A stretch of DNA of 64,000 nucleotides from Clostridiaceae bacterium (GCA_019391515.1 JAHXQP010000010.1:33255-97254); one strand, 5' to 3'. Shown: positions 44,969 to 55,520, counted from the stretch's first letter. Notes: generated by a model from the letters alone, not told the origin. Made by a program: numbers and translations.

Positions 44969-45625
44969 ATGAAACAATATGTAGTTATTGGATGTGGGCG
45001 TTTTGGTTCAAGTGTGGCAAAAACATTATATGAGCTTGGAAATGATGTATTGGCTATAGATAGAAATGAAGAAATAGTTCAAGAAATATCTGAATATGTA
45101 ACCCATGCTGTTCAAGCAGATGTAATGGATGAAAATGTGTTGAAAGAGTTAGGAATTAGAAATTTTGATGTTGTAATTGTAAGTATTGGCTCTGATTTAG
45201 AAGCTTCTATATTAGCGACTTTAATTGCAAAAGAGTTAGGAGTAAAATCTGTCATAGCTAAAGCTCAAAGTGAACTACATGGAAAAGTATTATCAAAAAT
45301 AGGAGCAGATAAAGTAATTTTTCCCGAAAGAGATATGGGTGTAAGGGTTGGGCATAATTTAGTGTCATCAAATATCTTAGATTTTATAGAGCTTTCTCCA
45401 GATTTTAGCATTGTAGAAATAACTGCTATCCCTGAATGGGAAAATAAAACATTAAAAGAATTGAAATTGCCTACTAATTATGGAATAAACATTATGGCAG
45501 TAAAAAGTGGAAACTATATAAATGTTTCTCCTTATGCAGATGATAAAATTTTAGAAGGAGATATATTAGTGGTTATTGGAAACACAGAGGATATTAAGAA
45601 AATAGAAAAAAGTTCAGGTGAATAG
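44969..45625 (+). CDS. Potassium uptake regulator, TrkA/KtrA family
   Basis: The 218-residue cytoplasmic partner of the potassium transporter. An N-terminal RCK/TrkA-N Rossmann domain with GCGRFGSSVAKTLYELG (about residues 8-24) binds nucleotide. AIDRNEE and VQADVMDE follow, and a TrkA-C domain starts near residue 140. It is translated right after trkH and overlaps or abuts the next gene. Confidence 0.94.
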   Translation: MKQYVVIGCGRFGSSVAKTLYELGNDVLAIDRNEEIVQEISEYVTHAVQADVMDENVLKELGIRNFDVVIVSIGSDLEASILATLIAKELGVKSVIAKAQSELHGKVLSKIGADKVIFPERDMGVRVGHNLVSSNILDFIELSPDFSIVEITAIPEWENKTLKELKLPTNYGINIMAVKSGNYINVSPYADDKILEGDILVVIGNTEDIKKIEKSSGE

Positions 45626-45629
45626 TGAA

Positions 45630-46427
45630 ATGAAGAAGATAGATAGTCCCTCTAATCCAATTATTAAAGAGGTAAAGGGACTTTATAAGAAAAAGGAAAG
45701 ATGGAATAAAAAACTTTTCTTGATAGAAGGGGTAAAAATAGTTGAAGAGTGTATAAGGTGGGATATCGAACCTGTATATATTTTATTTTCAAATGATTTA
45801 TTTAAAACTACTGGAGGAGAAAAATTATTTAATAATATAAAAAAATATGACGATAAACTAATAAATCTTCCTAGTAGATTGCTCAAAGATATTTCGGATA
45901 CAGAAAATCCTCAAGGTATATTAGCTGTTTTAAATTTTAATAATATAGACTTTGAAGTGCTCCTTGAAAAAAAAGATAAATGTATTGTTATATTGGATGA
46001 ACTTCAAGACCCAGGTAATATGGGTACAATAATAAGGACTGCCGATGCTTTTGGAGTAAGTGGAGTGGTTTTGACTACCAATTGTGTAGATGTATATAAT
46101 CCAAAAGTTGTTCGTTCAACTATGGGATCTTTATTTCATATTCCTATAGTTCAAGTAGAAGATAAAATACAGCTAATAGAAGAGTTAAAAAATAAACATA
46201 TAAAGATATATGCCACGTCTTTAGAGTCTGCAAATTATATTTATGATGTGGATTTTAAAAGAGATTTTGCTTTAGTAATTGGTAATGAATCTAAAGGTAT
46301 ATCACAAGAAATATTAGATCTAGCAGATAATACTGTTAAAATTCCTATAATAGGAAATGCAGAATCTTTAAATGCAGCTATAGCATCATCCATAATAATG
46401 TATGAGACAGTTAGGCAGAGAAGCTAA
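45630..46427 (+). CDS. TrmH/SpoU family RNA 2'-O-methyltransferase
   Basis: A 265-residue SPOUT enzyme. The N-terminal part is a substrate-binding domain (IDSPSNPIIKEVKGL), and the trefoil-knot domain holds the three family motifs: PGNMGTIIRTADAFG, VIGNESKGIS and IPIIGNAESLNAAIA. Members methylate ribose in rRNA or tRNA; the target is probably 23S rRNA but cannot be fixed. ATG 45630, 9 bases after AGGTG, is preferred to GTG 45618, which overlaps trkA. A gene of this type commonly precedes pheS in Firmicutes. Confidence 0.92.
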   Translation: MKKIDSPSNPIIKEVKGLYKKKERWNKKLFLIEGVKIVEECIRWDIEPVYILFSNDLFKTTGGEKLFNNIKKYDDKLINLPSRLLKDISDTENPQGILAVLNFNNIDFEVLLEKKDKCIVILDELQDPGNMGTIIRTADAFGVSGVVLTTNCVDVYNPKVVRSTMGSLFHIPIVQVEDKIQLIEELKNKHIKIYATSLESANYIYDVDFKRDFALVIGNESKGISQEILDLADNTVKIPIIGNAESLNAAIASSIIMYETVRQRS

Positions 46428-46453
46428 TATTTCTTGTGTTTTATCCCCTCTAG

Positions 46454-46462
46454 TGCTATAAT
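46454..46462 (+). promoter_or_regulatory. Extended -10 promoter of pheST
   Basis: TGCTATAAT, 85 bases before pheS. A small hairpin (GACCT at about 46485 with AGGTC at about 46506) and a T-rich stretch follow, a possible weak attenuator. No T-box sequence is present, unlike the other synthetase genes here. Confidence 0.6.
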
Positions 46463-46548
46463 TTAATAAAATAGTTGAAATTTGCGACCTTACCTCTATG
46501 GAATAGGTCTTATTTTTTATATAATCAGGAATGAAAGGAGTTTGAAAG

Positions 46549-47571
46549 ATGAAGGACAAGATAAGTAAGATTAAAGAAGAGGCAATGGAAGAAATAAAAG
46601 ATTTAAATAATATGGAAGATTTAGAAGAGTTGAGAATTAAATTTTTAGGTAAAAAAGGTGAGTTAACCAAGGTACTTAGAGGTATGGGTAAATTATCTAA
46701 TAAGGAAAGACCTGTAATTGGCCAAATGGCTAATGAAGTGAGGCAGGATATAGAAAAAGAGATAAATAATACAAAAGAAAGTTTAAAAAAAGAAATTCAA
46801 AAAAAGAAATTAGAAAAAGAGAGAATAGATATATCCATTCCTGGTAAAAACATTGTTTTAGGACATAGACATCCTTTAGTAAAAACTATAGAAGAACTAG
46901 AAAATATATTTATGAATATGGGATTTAGTGTGGTTTATGGGCCAGAAGTAGAGACAGTTGAAAACAATTTTGATGAGTTAAATTCTCCAGAAAATCACCC
47001 ATCAAGAGATTTAACAGATACATTCTATATAACTGAGGATATACTTTTAAGAACTCATACATCACCTGTTCAAATAAGGGTTATGAAAGAAAACAAACCT
47101 CCATTAAGAATAGTGTCCGCAGGTAGAACATTTAGATTTGATGATGTAGACGACACTCATTCTCCTATGTTTCATCAATTAGAGGGGCTTGTAGTTGATG
47201 AAAATGTAACTATGGCTAATTTAAAAGAAACAATTGATACTTTTATAAAAGAGTTATTTGGGGAGGATATGCATACAAGATTTAGGCCTCATTATTTTCC
47301 GTTTACTGAACCAAGTGCAGAAGTCGATGTATCTTGTTTTAATTGCAAGGGAAAGGGTTGTGAAGAATGTAATGGGACAGGATGGAGTATGGAACTTTTA
47401 GGCTGTGGGATGGTAAATCCAAAAGTACTTCAAAATTGTGGTATAGATCCAGATAAATATAGTGGCTTTGCTTTTGGATTAGGAATAGATAGAATAGCTA
47501 TGGTGAAATATGGAATAGACAATATTAGATTATTATTTGAAAATGATATGAGATTTTTAGAACAATTTTAA
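46549..47571 (+). CDS. pheS: Phenylalanine-tRNA ligase alpha subunit
   Basis: The 340-residue catalytic subunit of the (alpha-beta)2 PheRS. It has an N-terminal coiled coil, then class II motif 2 with RTFRFDDVDDTHSPMFHQLEG, and motif 3 AFGLGIDRIAM near the end. The CFNCKGKGCEECNGTGW segment (about residues 264-280) carries four cysteines in the pattern usual for Firmicutes PheS. Start ATG follows AAAGGAG. It is 18 bases from pheT. Confidence 0.96.
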   Translation: MKDKISKIKEEAMEEIKDLNNMEDLEELRIKFLGKKGELTKVLRGMGKLSNKERPVIGQMANEVRQDIEKEINNTKESLKKEIQKKKLEKERIDISIPGKNIVLGHRHPLVKTIEELENIFMNMGFSVVYGPEVETVENNFDELNSPENHPSRDLTDTFYITEDILLRTHTSPVQIRVMKENKPPLRIVSAGRTFRFDDVDDTHSPMFHQLEGLVVDENVTMANLKETIDTFIKELFGEDMHTRFRPHYFPFTEPSAEVDVSCFNCKGKGCEECNGTGWSMELLGCGMVNPKVLQNCGIDPDKYSGFAFGLGIDRIAMVKYGIDNIRLLFENDMRFLEQF

Positions 47572-47589
47572 GAATTGGAGGAAGAAAAA

Positions 47590-49986
47590 ATGTTATTACC
47601 TATGAAATGGCTGAAAGATTATGTAAATATAGATTTAGATTCAAAAGAATTTTCTGACAAACTAACTTTAACTGGTTCTCATGTAGAATCTATTATACCT
47701 TTAGATAAAGGTATAAAGAAGGTAGTAGTAGGAAAAATATTAAATATAGAAAAACATCCTAATGCAGATAAGCTAGTAATAACTACTACAGATGTAGGAG
47801 AAGAGAAACTTAAAATAGTAACAGGAGCGTCAAATATAAAAGAGGGGGATTATGTACCAGTAGCATTAGTTGGAGCAAGGCTTCCAGGTGGAATTAAAAT
47901 AAAGAAAGGTAAATTAAGAGGCGAAGAGTCTTTTGGAATGCTTTGTTCATTAGATGAGTTAGGAATAAGTGATAGTGTTATTCCTAAAGAACAAAGAGAT
48001 GGAATATTTATTTTGGATAAAGAGTATCCCCTAGGTACAGATATAAAGGATATATTGGGGCTTAACGGAGACGTAATAGAGCTTGAAATAACTCCAAACA
48101 GACCAGATTGTTTAAGTGTTGTAGGAATGGCAAGGGAAGCCTGTGCTACATTTGATAAAGAAATAAAGTATCCTGAAATTTCAATTAAAAATGGAGAAGA
48201 GAGTATAAGTGATTATGTTAAAGATATAGAGATATTAGATAAAGATTTGTGCAATAGATACTATGCTAAAGTTATAAAAGATGTAAAGATAGAAAGTTCA
48301 CCACTATGGTTACAGACTAGACTTATGGAGGCAGGAATGCGTCCTATAAATAATATTGTAGATGTGACCAATTATGTAATGTTAGAATTTGGAGAACCCA
48401 TTCATGCTTTTGATTTAGATAAAATAAAAGATAAGAAAATTATTGTGAGAAGAGCATTGGATTCAGAAAAAATCACTACTATTGATAGTGTTGAAAGAAA
48501 GTTGAATCCTTCAAATCTAGTTATAGCAGATAGTGAAAAGCCAATAGCTATAGCTGGAGTAATGGGAGGATTAGATTCAGAAGTCACAAGCGGAACAGAA
48601 ACTATTTTAATAGAGGCTGCTAATTTTAATGATAAAAATGTAAGACTTACATCAAAATCATTGAATCTTAGAACTGAAGCTTCAGCAAGGTTTGAAAAAG
48701 GAATAGATCCAAATCTATGTGAAATTGCTTGCAACAGGGTTTGTCAACTAATAGAAGAAATAGGTGCTGGAAAAGTAGTTGGCGAATGCATAGATGATTA
48801 TATAGAAAAAGCTATAGAAAAAGTTATTACTTTACGAACTGATAAGGTTAATAGACTTCTTGGAACCAATATAGATAAAAATGATATGATTGATATATTA
48901 GAGGGATTAGAATTAAAAGTAGAAGAAAAAGAAGAGTGTTTAAAAGTTACAGTTCCTACCTTTAGATTAGATTTGGAAGCAGAAGTAGATCTAATTGAAG
49001 AGATAGGAAGAATATATGGTTTTCATAATATAAAAAATGAACCTTTGAGAGGAGCTTTAATCAGAGGGGAAAAGTCTTATGATAAGGTTGTTGAAGATAA
49101 AGTAAAGTCAATACTTGAAGGTTTAGGGATGAATGAGATAATGACTTATTCATTTGTAAGTCCTAAAGTATATGATAAAATAAAATTAAGTGAAGATAGT
49201 GAAAAAAGGAAATGTATAAAGATAATGAATCCTTTAGGAGAAGATTATAGCGTTATGAGAACTACTCTTATTCCAAATGCTATGGATGTTTTAGCAAGAA
49301 ATTATAACTATGGGGTAGAAAGAGCCTTTATATATGAGATAGGAAATATATTTATACCGAAAGAATTGCCAATTAAAAAACTACCAATTGAAAGAAAAAT
49401 GTTGTCTTTAGGTATGTATGGTGATGTGGATTATTATTATATAAAGGGAGTTGTAGATACGCTTCTTGAAAGATTAGGAATATTAAAATGTAAATACTTA
49501 AGAGAGGAAAATCATCCTTCTTTCCATCCAGGTAGAACTGCTAATATTATTTATAAAGATAAAGTTTTAGGAGTTATTGGAGAAATTCATCCAGATATTT
49601 TAGAAAATTATCATATAAAAGAGAGAGTTTATATATCAGAATTAGATTTTGATACAATAATAGAGATTGCAAATTTGGAAAGACAGTATAAGCCTTTAGC
49701 TAAATATCCAGCTATTACAAGAGATTTAGCTATAGTACTTGATAGAGAGATACTAGTAAAAGATATTGAAGAAAAGATTTTAGAGAATGGAGAAGGATTA
49801 ATAGAAAAAGTAGATTTATTTGATGTTTATATGGGTAAACAGATTCCAGAAGACAAAAAAAGCATTGCTTTTTCAGTTACTTATAGATCTAGTGAAAGAA
49901 CATTAAAAGATGAAGAAGTAACTAAAGTTCATAATAATATAATTAGTAAATTAGAGGAAACTTTTGAAGCCAATCTTAGAAGTTAG
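47590..49986 (+). CDS. pheT: Phenylalanine-tRNA ligase beta subunit
   Basis: The 798-residue beta subunit. It has an N-terminal EMAP/OB tRNA-binding domain (VVVGKILNIEKHPNADKL), then B3/B4 editing domain, B5, a catalytic-like core (EEIGRIYGFHNI), and the C-terminal ferredoxin-like anticodon domain (KYPAITRDLAIVLD). ATG 47590, 8 bases after GGAGG, is the start; TTG 47575 overlaps that site. A hairpin terminator begins at its stop codon. Confidence 0.96.
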   Translation: MLLPMKWLKDYVNIDLDSKEFSDKLTLTGSHVESIIPLDKGIKKVVVGKILNIEKHPNADKLVITTTDVGEEKLKIVTGASNIKEGDYVPVALVGARLPGGIKIKKGKLRGEESFGMLCSLDELGISDSVIPKEQRDGIFILDKEYPLGTDIKDILGLNGDVIELEITPNRPDCLSVVGMAREACATFDKEIKYPEISIKNGEESISDYVKDIEILDKDLCNRYYAKVIKDVKIESSPLWLQTRLMEAGMRPINNIVDVTNYVMLEFGEPIHAFDLDKIKDKKIIVRRALDSEKITTIDSVERKLNPSNLVIADSEKPIAIAGVMGGLDSEVTSGTETILIEAANFNDKNVRLTSKSLNLRTEASARFEKGIDPNLCEIACNRVCQLIEEIGAGKVVGECIDDYIEKAIEKVITLRTDKVNRLLGTNIDKNDMIDILEGLELKVEEKEECLKVTVPTFRLDLEAEVDLIEEIGRIYGFHNIKNEPLRGALIRGEKSYDKVVEDKVKSILEGLGMNEIMTYSFVSPKVYDKIKLSEDSEKRKCIKIMNPLGEDYSVMRTTLIPNAMDVLARNYNYGVERAFIYEIGNIFIPKELPIKKLPIERKMLSLGMYGDVDYYYIKGVVDTLLERLGILKCKYLREENHPSFHPGRTANIIYKDKVLGVIGEIHPDILENYHIKERVYISELDFDTIIEIANLERQYKPLAKYPAITRDLAIVLDREILVKDIEEKILENGEGLIEKVDLFDVYMGKQIPEDKKSIAFSVTYRSSERTLKDEEVTKVHNNIISKLEETFEANLRS

Positions 49987-50015
49987 AGGGGTAGATTATT
50001 CTACTCCTTTAATTA
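49985..50015 (+). terminator. Terminator of pheST
   Basis: AGGGGTAGA pairs with TCTACTCCT around a four-base loop, followed by Ts. Confidence 0.72.
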
Positions 50016-50090
50016 AATCTTTAAATAGAGGAAAAATAATGTTTAAGAAGAATACTTATATATGAACTAAATAAAGGGAGAGGGTAAGTT

Positions 50091-50660
50091 ATGACAGATA
50101 AAAAGAAAGTAGAAGTTAATATAGTTGGTCGTAACTTTACAGTTGTAGGAAATGAATCTGAAGAATATATAAAGGGTATTGCAGCCTTTGTAGATGAAAA
50201 AATAAAAGAAGTGAGTTCAAAAAATGAGAAATTGAATGATTTAATGGCAACTATTCTTGCGACATTTAATATGGCTGATGAGTACTATAGAACCTATAAA
50301 GAATTGGAAAATTTAAAAATGGAAGTTAAGGAACCTATGGAAAATTATGATGGGCTTATTAAGGAGTTAGAAGCAAGCAAAATAAAGATTAAAGAATTAG
50401 AAGAAGAATGTAATATCTACAAAAATGAGCTATTGGAAGCTAAAAGAAATCATGAAAGTGTAAATAAATCTGTTACAAAATATGAACAGGCTATATATCT
50501 TAAAGAAAATGAATTGAAACAAAATCAGAAGATTATAAAAGATTTACAAGACAAATTATATCAAAATCAAATGGAACTGATTCAAACTAAGAAAGAGTTA
50601 GATGAGGTAGTAAAAGATCTTGATAAAAACAATAGCATATTCAATAAGGAGGAATTGTAA
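50091..50660 (+). CDS. zapA: Cell division protein ZapA with long coiled coil
   Basis: The first 85 or so residues of this 189-residue protein are a ZapA domain (KVEVNIVGRNFTVVG; ATILATFNMADEY), which binds and bundles FtsZ at the division ring. The rest (about residues 70-185) is a heptad-rich coiled coil, making the protein about twice the length of the usual ZapA. It sits between pheT and the U32 peptidase gene, a common Firmicutes context. GGGAGAGG precedes the ATG. Confidence 0.88.
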   Translation: MTDKKKVEVNIVGRNFTVVGNESEEYIKGIAAFVDEKIKEVSSKNEKLNDLMATILATFNMADEYYRTYKELENLKMEVKEPMENYDGLIKELEASKIKIKELEEECNIYKNELLEAKRNHESVNKSVTKYEQAIYLKENELKQNQKIIKDLQDKLYQNQMELIQTKKELDEVVKDLDKNNSIFNKEEL

Positions 50661-50665
50661 TACAG

Positions 50666-53104
50666 GTGGAAAAAAAGAATAAAAAGGTCGAATTGTTGGC
50701 TCCTGTAGGAAGTATGGAATCACTACATGCTGCAGTGCAAAATGGTGCACAGGCAGTTTATTTAGGAGGAAAACTTTTTAGTGCTAGACAATATGCTTCT
50801 AATTTTGACTTAGAAGAGTTGAAAGTTGCAGTAAGATATGCACATTTACGAGGAGTAAAAGTTTATGTAACTGCAAATATTTTATTGAGAGATGATGAAA
50901 TAGAAGAAGTTGTTGATTATATAAAATCCTTATATGAAATAGATATAGACGCTTTAATTGTACAAGATATTGGATTAGCATCTTTAGTAAAAAGCATATT
51001 TCCTGAATTTGAGATTCATGGAAGTACTCAAATGACTATAAACAATTTAGAAGGAACTATTTTTTTAGAAAATATGGGTTTTCAAAGGGTAGTTCTGGCA
51101 AGAGAACTTTCCATTGAAGAGATTAGATATATTAATGAAAGAAGTAATATTGAATTAGAAGCTTTTGTTCACGGGGCGCTTTGTGTTTGCTATTCTGGTC
51201 AATGTCTTATGAGCAGTATTATAGGTGGCAGAAGTGGTAATAGAGGGAGATGTGCCCAGCCTTGTAGAATGTCCTATTCTATTATAAGCTTAAAAGATGA
51301 AAATTATAGTATAAAAGATTATGAAAGAAAGTATATTTTAAGTCCTAAGGATTTAAATACTATAGAAAATTTAGAGGAAATAATAGAAAGTGGAATTCTA
51401 TCTCTAAAGATAGAAGGAAGGATGAAGAAACCAGAATATGTAGCTACTGTAGTAAATAAGTATAGGAAATCCCTAGATTTAGGTAGTAATAAAATATCAG
51501 AAACTGATAAAAGAGAGATTGAAGAAATATTTAATAGGGGTTTTACTAAAGGTTATTTATTTGGAGATTTTGGAGATAGACTAATATCTTTAGATAAACC
51601 TAATAATAGAGGGATTTGTATAGGCAAAGTTGTAAAGATAGATAGAAATAAAATATATATTCGATTAAAAGAAGATGTTCAAGTTAAAGATGGAATTCAG
51701 CTTGTTACAAATAAAGGTGAAGAGGTAGGATTGGTATTGGATAATTCTGCTAGGAAAGGTACTATATTAAAAATAGATAAGATAAAGGGAGTAGATATAA
51801 ATTCCCTGGTATATAGGACATCTAACAATCTCTTACTAGAAAAAGCGAAAGAGTCTTTTGAAAACATAGAGAATATAAAGTATCCTATAGATATTGATGT
51901 ATTTATATCCATAGGGAAGATACCAGTCCTTATAATAAGAGATGGTGAACATACTATAAAAGTAGAAGGAAGCGGATTGGTAGAAAAAGCAAAAAAGGTA
52001 TCTTTAACAGAAGAAAGGGTAAAGAATCAATTAGATAAATTGACAAATGAACCATATCATATAGATAATATAAAAATATTTTTAGATGAAAATTCTTTCC
52101 TTCCTTTAAGCGAACTAAATAGTTTGAGAAGGAGAGGAATAGAATTATTGAATGAAAAAAAAGCGGTGTTTAATAGTAGAAAAAAAATACCTGATACTGT
52201 ATTTAAATCAAGAGTTAGAAATTATTTTGGATTTGAAAAGAGAGAGAAAGTTCAAATTCAAAATAGGAAATTAAGTGTGAAGGTATCTAATATTGAACAA
52301 TTTCAAAAGTTAGATTTAGAAAAGTTGGATAGAATATATATAGGATTTAACGAGGATTTATTAAATTGTGCAAAGGAAGTAAGCAATAAAGGGAAAGAGG
52401 TTTATATAGATACTGGAAAAATACTTAGTGAATTAGAGTTAAAGAACTTAGAAGAAAAAATAGAAAGAGCTATAGATTATATAGACGGAGTATCTGTGTC
52501 TAATTTAGGAACTTTTCAATTTGTAAAAGACAAATTCGATTTAAATATCCATGGAGATATAGGACTGAATGTGTTTAATAGTTTTACTTCAAGGGCATTA
52601 TGGAATATGGGTGCTAGTAGTATATCCCTATCTCCTGAGTTAAATTTAAAACAAATAGAAGAAATTTGTAAAAAAGGGAATATAGCTTATGAAACTATTG
52701 GATATGGATATTTACCTACTATGGTAACTAAACACTGTCCTATGTCGTTAATTAAAAAATGCAATAACAATTTAAATTGCAATGAATGCTCTTTTAGAGA
52801 AGGATATGGGTTAAAGGATAGAAAAAATAAAATATTTGCATTTACAAGAAAAGATAAGATAACCACTATATACAATAGCGTTCCTCTTATGGTTTTAGAA
52901 GAACTAGAAGAGATATATAATAGTGGTATTAATATGATGAGATTAGATTTTTCATTTGAAAGAGAAGGAATAGAAACTATTCAAAAGGCTTTTTATGATT
53001 ATATAAATGGAAATTTAGGAAAAAAAGAAATAGAGGAAATAACAGATTATTGTAAAGAAAAAACTGGAATAACTAGAGGACACTATTTCAGAGGAGTTTT
53101 ATAA
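50666..53104 (+). CDS. U32 family peptidase (RlhA/YrrO type)
   Basis: The 812-residue protein begins with a U32 domain (ELLAPVGSMESLHAAVQNGAQAVYLGGK) and contains FVHGALCVCYSGQCLMSS and RGRCAQPCRMSY. The cysteines of this segment bind an iron-sulfur cluster in the related rRNA hydroxylase RlhA. A DUF3656-like region follows around residues 390-500, then a second U32-like half with more cysteines (KHCPMSLIKKCNNNLNCNECSF). RlhA hydroxylates a 23S rRNA cytidine; the name peptidase is historical. The GTG start at 50666 is 13 bases from AGGAGG; an ATA at 50660 in the same frame has the normal 7-base spacing and may be the real start. Confidence 0.9.
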   Translation: MEKKNKKVELLAPVGSMESLHAAVQNGAQAVYLGGKLFSARQYASNFDLEELKVAVRYAHLRGVKVYVTANILLRDDEIEEVVDYIKSLYEIDIDALIVQDIGLASLVKSIFPEFEIHGSTQMTINNLEGTIFLENMGFQRVVLARELSIEEIRYINERSNIELEAFVHGALCVCYSGQCLMSSIIGGRSGNRGRCAQPCRMSYSIISLKDENYSIKDYERKYILSPKDLNTIENLEEIIESGILSLKIEGRMKKPEYVATVVNKYRKSLDLGSNKISETDKREIEEIFNRGFTKGYLFGDFGDRLISLDKPNNRGICIGKVVKIDRNKIYIRLKEDVQVKDGIQLVTNKGEEVGLVLDNSARKGTILKIDKIKGVDINSLVYRTSNNLLLEKAKESFENIENIKYPIDIDVFISIGKIPVLIIRDGEHTIKVEGSGLVEKAKKVSLTEERVKNQLDKLTNEPYHIDNIKIFLDENSFLPLSELNSLRRRGIELLNEKKAVFNSRKKIPDTVFKSRVRNYFGFEKREKVQIQNRKLSVKVSNIEQFQKLDLEKLDRIYIGFNEDLLNCAKEVSNKGKEVYIDTGKILSELELKNLEEKIERAIDYIDGVSVSNLGTFQFVKDKFDLNIHGDIGLNVFNSFTSRALWNMGASSISLSPELNLKQIEEICKKGNIAYETIGYGYLPTMVTKHCPMSLIKKCNNNLNCNECSFREGYGLKDRKNKIFAFTRKDKITTIYNSVPLMVLEELEEIYNSGINMMRLDFSFEREGIETIQKAFYDYINGNLGKKEIEEITDYCKEKTGITRGHYFRGVL

Positions 53105-53141
53105 TACTGTATAAACTTCAAGATTTTGAGGTGACGATTAT

Positions 53142-55520
53142 ATGAATGAAAGAACATTGAAAGTATTGGAATACTATAAGATAATTGATAAATTAAAAGA
53201 GAAAACAGAATCATCTTTAGGAAGAAAAATGGTAGAAGGGTTGAAACCTTCTACTAATATTGAAGACATAGAATATATGCAAAGAGAAACTAGTGAATCT
53301 ATAGCCCTTCTTATAAAAAGAGGAGAACCACCACTATATGGAATAAAAGATATATCAACAGAAATCAAAAGAGCAGAAATGGGTGGTATGTTATCACCAG
53401 GAAGTTTACTTAAAATTTCAGATACTTTAAGGGTGTCTAGAAATCTTAAAAATTATATAAAAAAGACTAGGGAAGATAAGGACTCTGATTATCCAATTTT
53501 AGAGGAATTGATTGATTTATTGGGAGTATTTAAAAGTATAGAAAATAGTATAAACGAAGCTATAATAAGTGAAGAAGAAATTTCTGACAATGCAAGTTCT
53601 ACTCTTAGGAATATTAGAAGACAAATAAATGCTAAAAATGACTCTGTAAGGAATAGATTAAATTCTATAGTTAATTCTTCTACTCATAAAAAGTATTTAC
53701 AAGATGCCATTGTTACTATCAGAGATGGAAGATACGTTGTACCTATAAAACAAGAATATAGGTCTAAGTTTCCAGGGTTAGTACATGATCAATCTGCCAG
53801 TGGAGCTACATTGTTTATAGAGCCTATGGCTGTTGTAGAGTTAAATAATGAATTAAAAGAGCTCCAAATAAAAGAAAAGAAGGAAATAGAAAAGATACTT
53901 TTGGAGTTAACCCAAATTGTAGCAGAAGAAGGGGAAATAATCGTTCAAAATCAGAAAATACTAGAGAAAATAGATTTTATATTTGCAAAGGGAAAGTTAG
54001 CTCTTGATATGAAGGCTTCAAAACCTATTTTAAATAATAGTGGTTATATAAATATTAAAAATGGAAGACATCCCCTTTTAAAGGTAGATAAGGTAGTTCC
54101 TATTAATATATATATAGGGAAGGATTTCAATACTTTGGTTATTACTGGCCCAAATACTGGAGGTAAAACTGTAACATTAAAAACTACAGGTTTATTGACT
54201 TTAATGGCCCAATCAGGTCTTCATATACCTGCTAACTATAATTCAGAAGTAGCTATTTTTGATAATGTTTTTTCTGATATAGGTGATGAGCAGAGCATTG
54301 AGCAAAGTCTAAGTACTTTTTCTTCTCATATGACGAATATTATAAATATATTAGAAAATGTGGATGAAAACAGTTTAGTATTATTTGACGAATTGGGAGC
54401 TGGGACAGATCCAACTGAAGGGGCAGCTTTAGCCATGTCCATTCTAGATTATTTACATGGGATGAATATAAGGACTATTGCTACTACCCATTATAGTGAA
54501 CTTAAGATTTATGCATTAACTAAAGAAGGGGTTAAAAATGCTTCCGTAGAGTTTGATGTGGAAACTTTGAGTCCAACATATAAACTTTCAATTGGAGTTC
54601 CTGGTAAGTCCAATGCTTTTGAAATATCTAAACGCTTAGGATTAAGTGAAAATATAATAGAACATGCAAGAAGTCTTATTTCAAAAGAAAATGTAGAGTT
54701 TGAAGATGTACTTCAAACTATTGAAGAAGATAGAAAAAGGGTGGCAGAGAATAAAGAAGAAACCGAAAGATTAAAAGATGAGATAAAAAGATTGAAGGAA
54801 GAATTAGATAAAGAAAAAGAAAAAACTTCACAAAGAAGAGAAAAAATAATACAAAGTGCAAAGGAAGAAGCAAGAAGTATTTTAAGAGATGCTAAAGAAG
54901 AATCTGATACTATTGTATTGGAGTTAAGACGAATTTCATCAGAAATAGAAAAAGAGAAGAATAGAAAAATTCAACAAGCACAAGATAAGCTAAAGAAAAG
55001 TCTTGAAAATGTAGAAGGTGATTTATCTAGTGCCATATTGAATGTAAAGAGCAATAAGCCACCAAAGAACCTTAAGATAGGAGAAACAGTGGAAATTCTT
55101 TCATTAGAGCAACAGGGAACAATATTATCTTCTCCAGATGAAAATGGAAATGTAAATGTTCAGGTAGGAATAATGAAAGTAAATGTTCACGTATCGACTC
55201 TTAAGAGGGCTAATCACAAAAAAGCAGAACAATCCCAAGTTAGTGCAAAAAATATAATTAGGAGTAAAGCTAAAAATGTGAAGAAAGAGCTAGATTTAAG
55301 GGGAGAAACATTAGATGAAGCTTTATTAGATTTAGATAAATACTTAGATGATGCATATATAGCTGGACTTAAAGAAGTATTGATAATACATGGCAAAGGT
55401 ACAGGGGTTTTAAGATCTGGTATAGCCAGTCTTTTAAAAAGTCATAGACATGTAAAATCACATAGACTAGGTAATTATGGTGAAGGTGGAACTGGAGTAA
55501 CAGTAGTAGAATTAAAATAA
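53142..55520 (+). CDS. mutS2: Endonuclease MutS2
   Basis: The 792-residue protein of the MutS2 family acts on branched DNA and, as shown more recently in Bacillus, on collided ribosomes. ATPase motifs: Walker A GPNTGGKTVTL (about residues 333-343), then Walker B LVLFDELGAGTDP and TTHYSELK. A long coiled coil (about residues 515-640) leads to the C-terminal Smr nuclease domain with LDLRGETLDEAL and HGKGTGVLR. MutS mismatch-recognition domain I is absent, as expected. It is the last gene before the argS leader. Confidence 0.96.
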   Translation: MNERTLKVLEYYKIIDKLKEKTESSLGRKMVEGLKPSTNIEDIEYMQRETSESIALLIKRGEPPLYGIKDISTEIKRAEMGGMLSPGSLLKISDTLRVSRNLKNYIKKTREDKDSDYPILEELIDLLGVFKSIENSINEAIISEEEISDNASSTLRNIRRQINAKNDSVRNRLNSIVNSSTHKKYLQDAIVTIRDGRYVVPIKQEYRSKFPGLVHDQSASGATLFIEPMAVVELNNELKELQIKEKKEIEKILLELTQIVAEEGEIIVQNQKILEKIDFIFAKGKLALDMKASKPILNNSGYINIKNGRHPLLKVDKVVPINIYIGKDFNTLVITGPNTGGKTVTLKTTGLLTLMAQSGLHIPANYNSEVAIFDNVFSDIGDEQSIEQSLSTFSSHMTNIINILENVDENSLVLFDELGAGTDPTEGAALAMSILDYLHGMNIRTIATTHYSELKIYALTKEGVKNASVEFDVETLSPTYKLSIGVPGKSNAFEISKRLGLSENIIEHARSLISKENVEFEDVLQTIEEDRKRVAENKEETERLKDEIKRLKEELDKEKEKTSQRREKIIQSAKEEARSILRDAKEESDTIVLELRRISSEIEKEKNRKIQQAQDKLKKSLENVEGDLSSAILNVKSNKPPKNLKIGETVEILSLEQQGTILSSPDENGNVNVQVGIMKVNVHVSTLKRANHKKAEQSQVSAKNIIRSKAKNVKKELDLRGETLDEALLDLDKYLDDAYIAGLKEVLIIHGKGTGVLRSGIASLLKSHRHVKSHRLGNYGEGGTGVTVVELK

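Noticed and set aside
46428..46548. T-box in front of pheS
   Set aside because: The gap is only 121 bases and has no GGTGG/ACC antiterminator segment; only a short hairpin is present.
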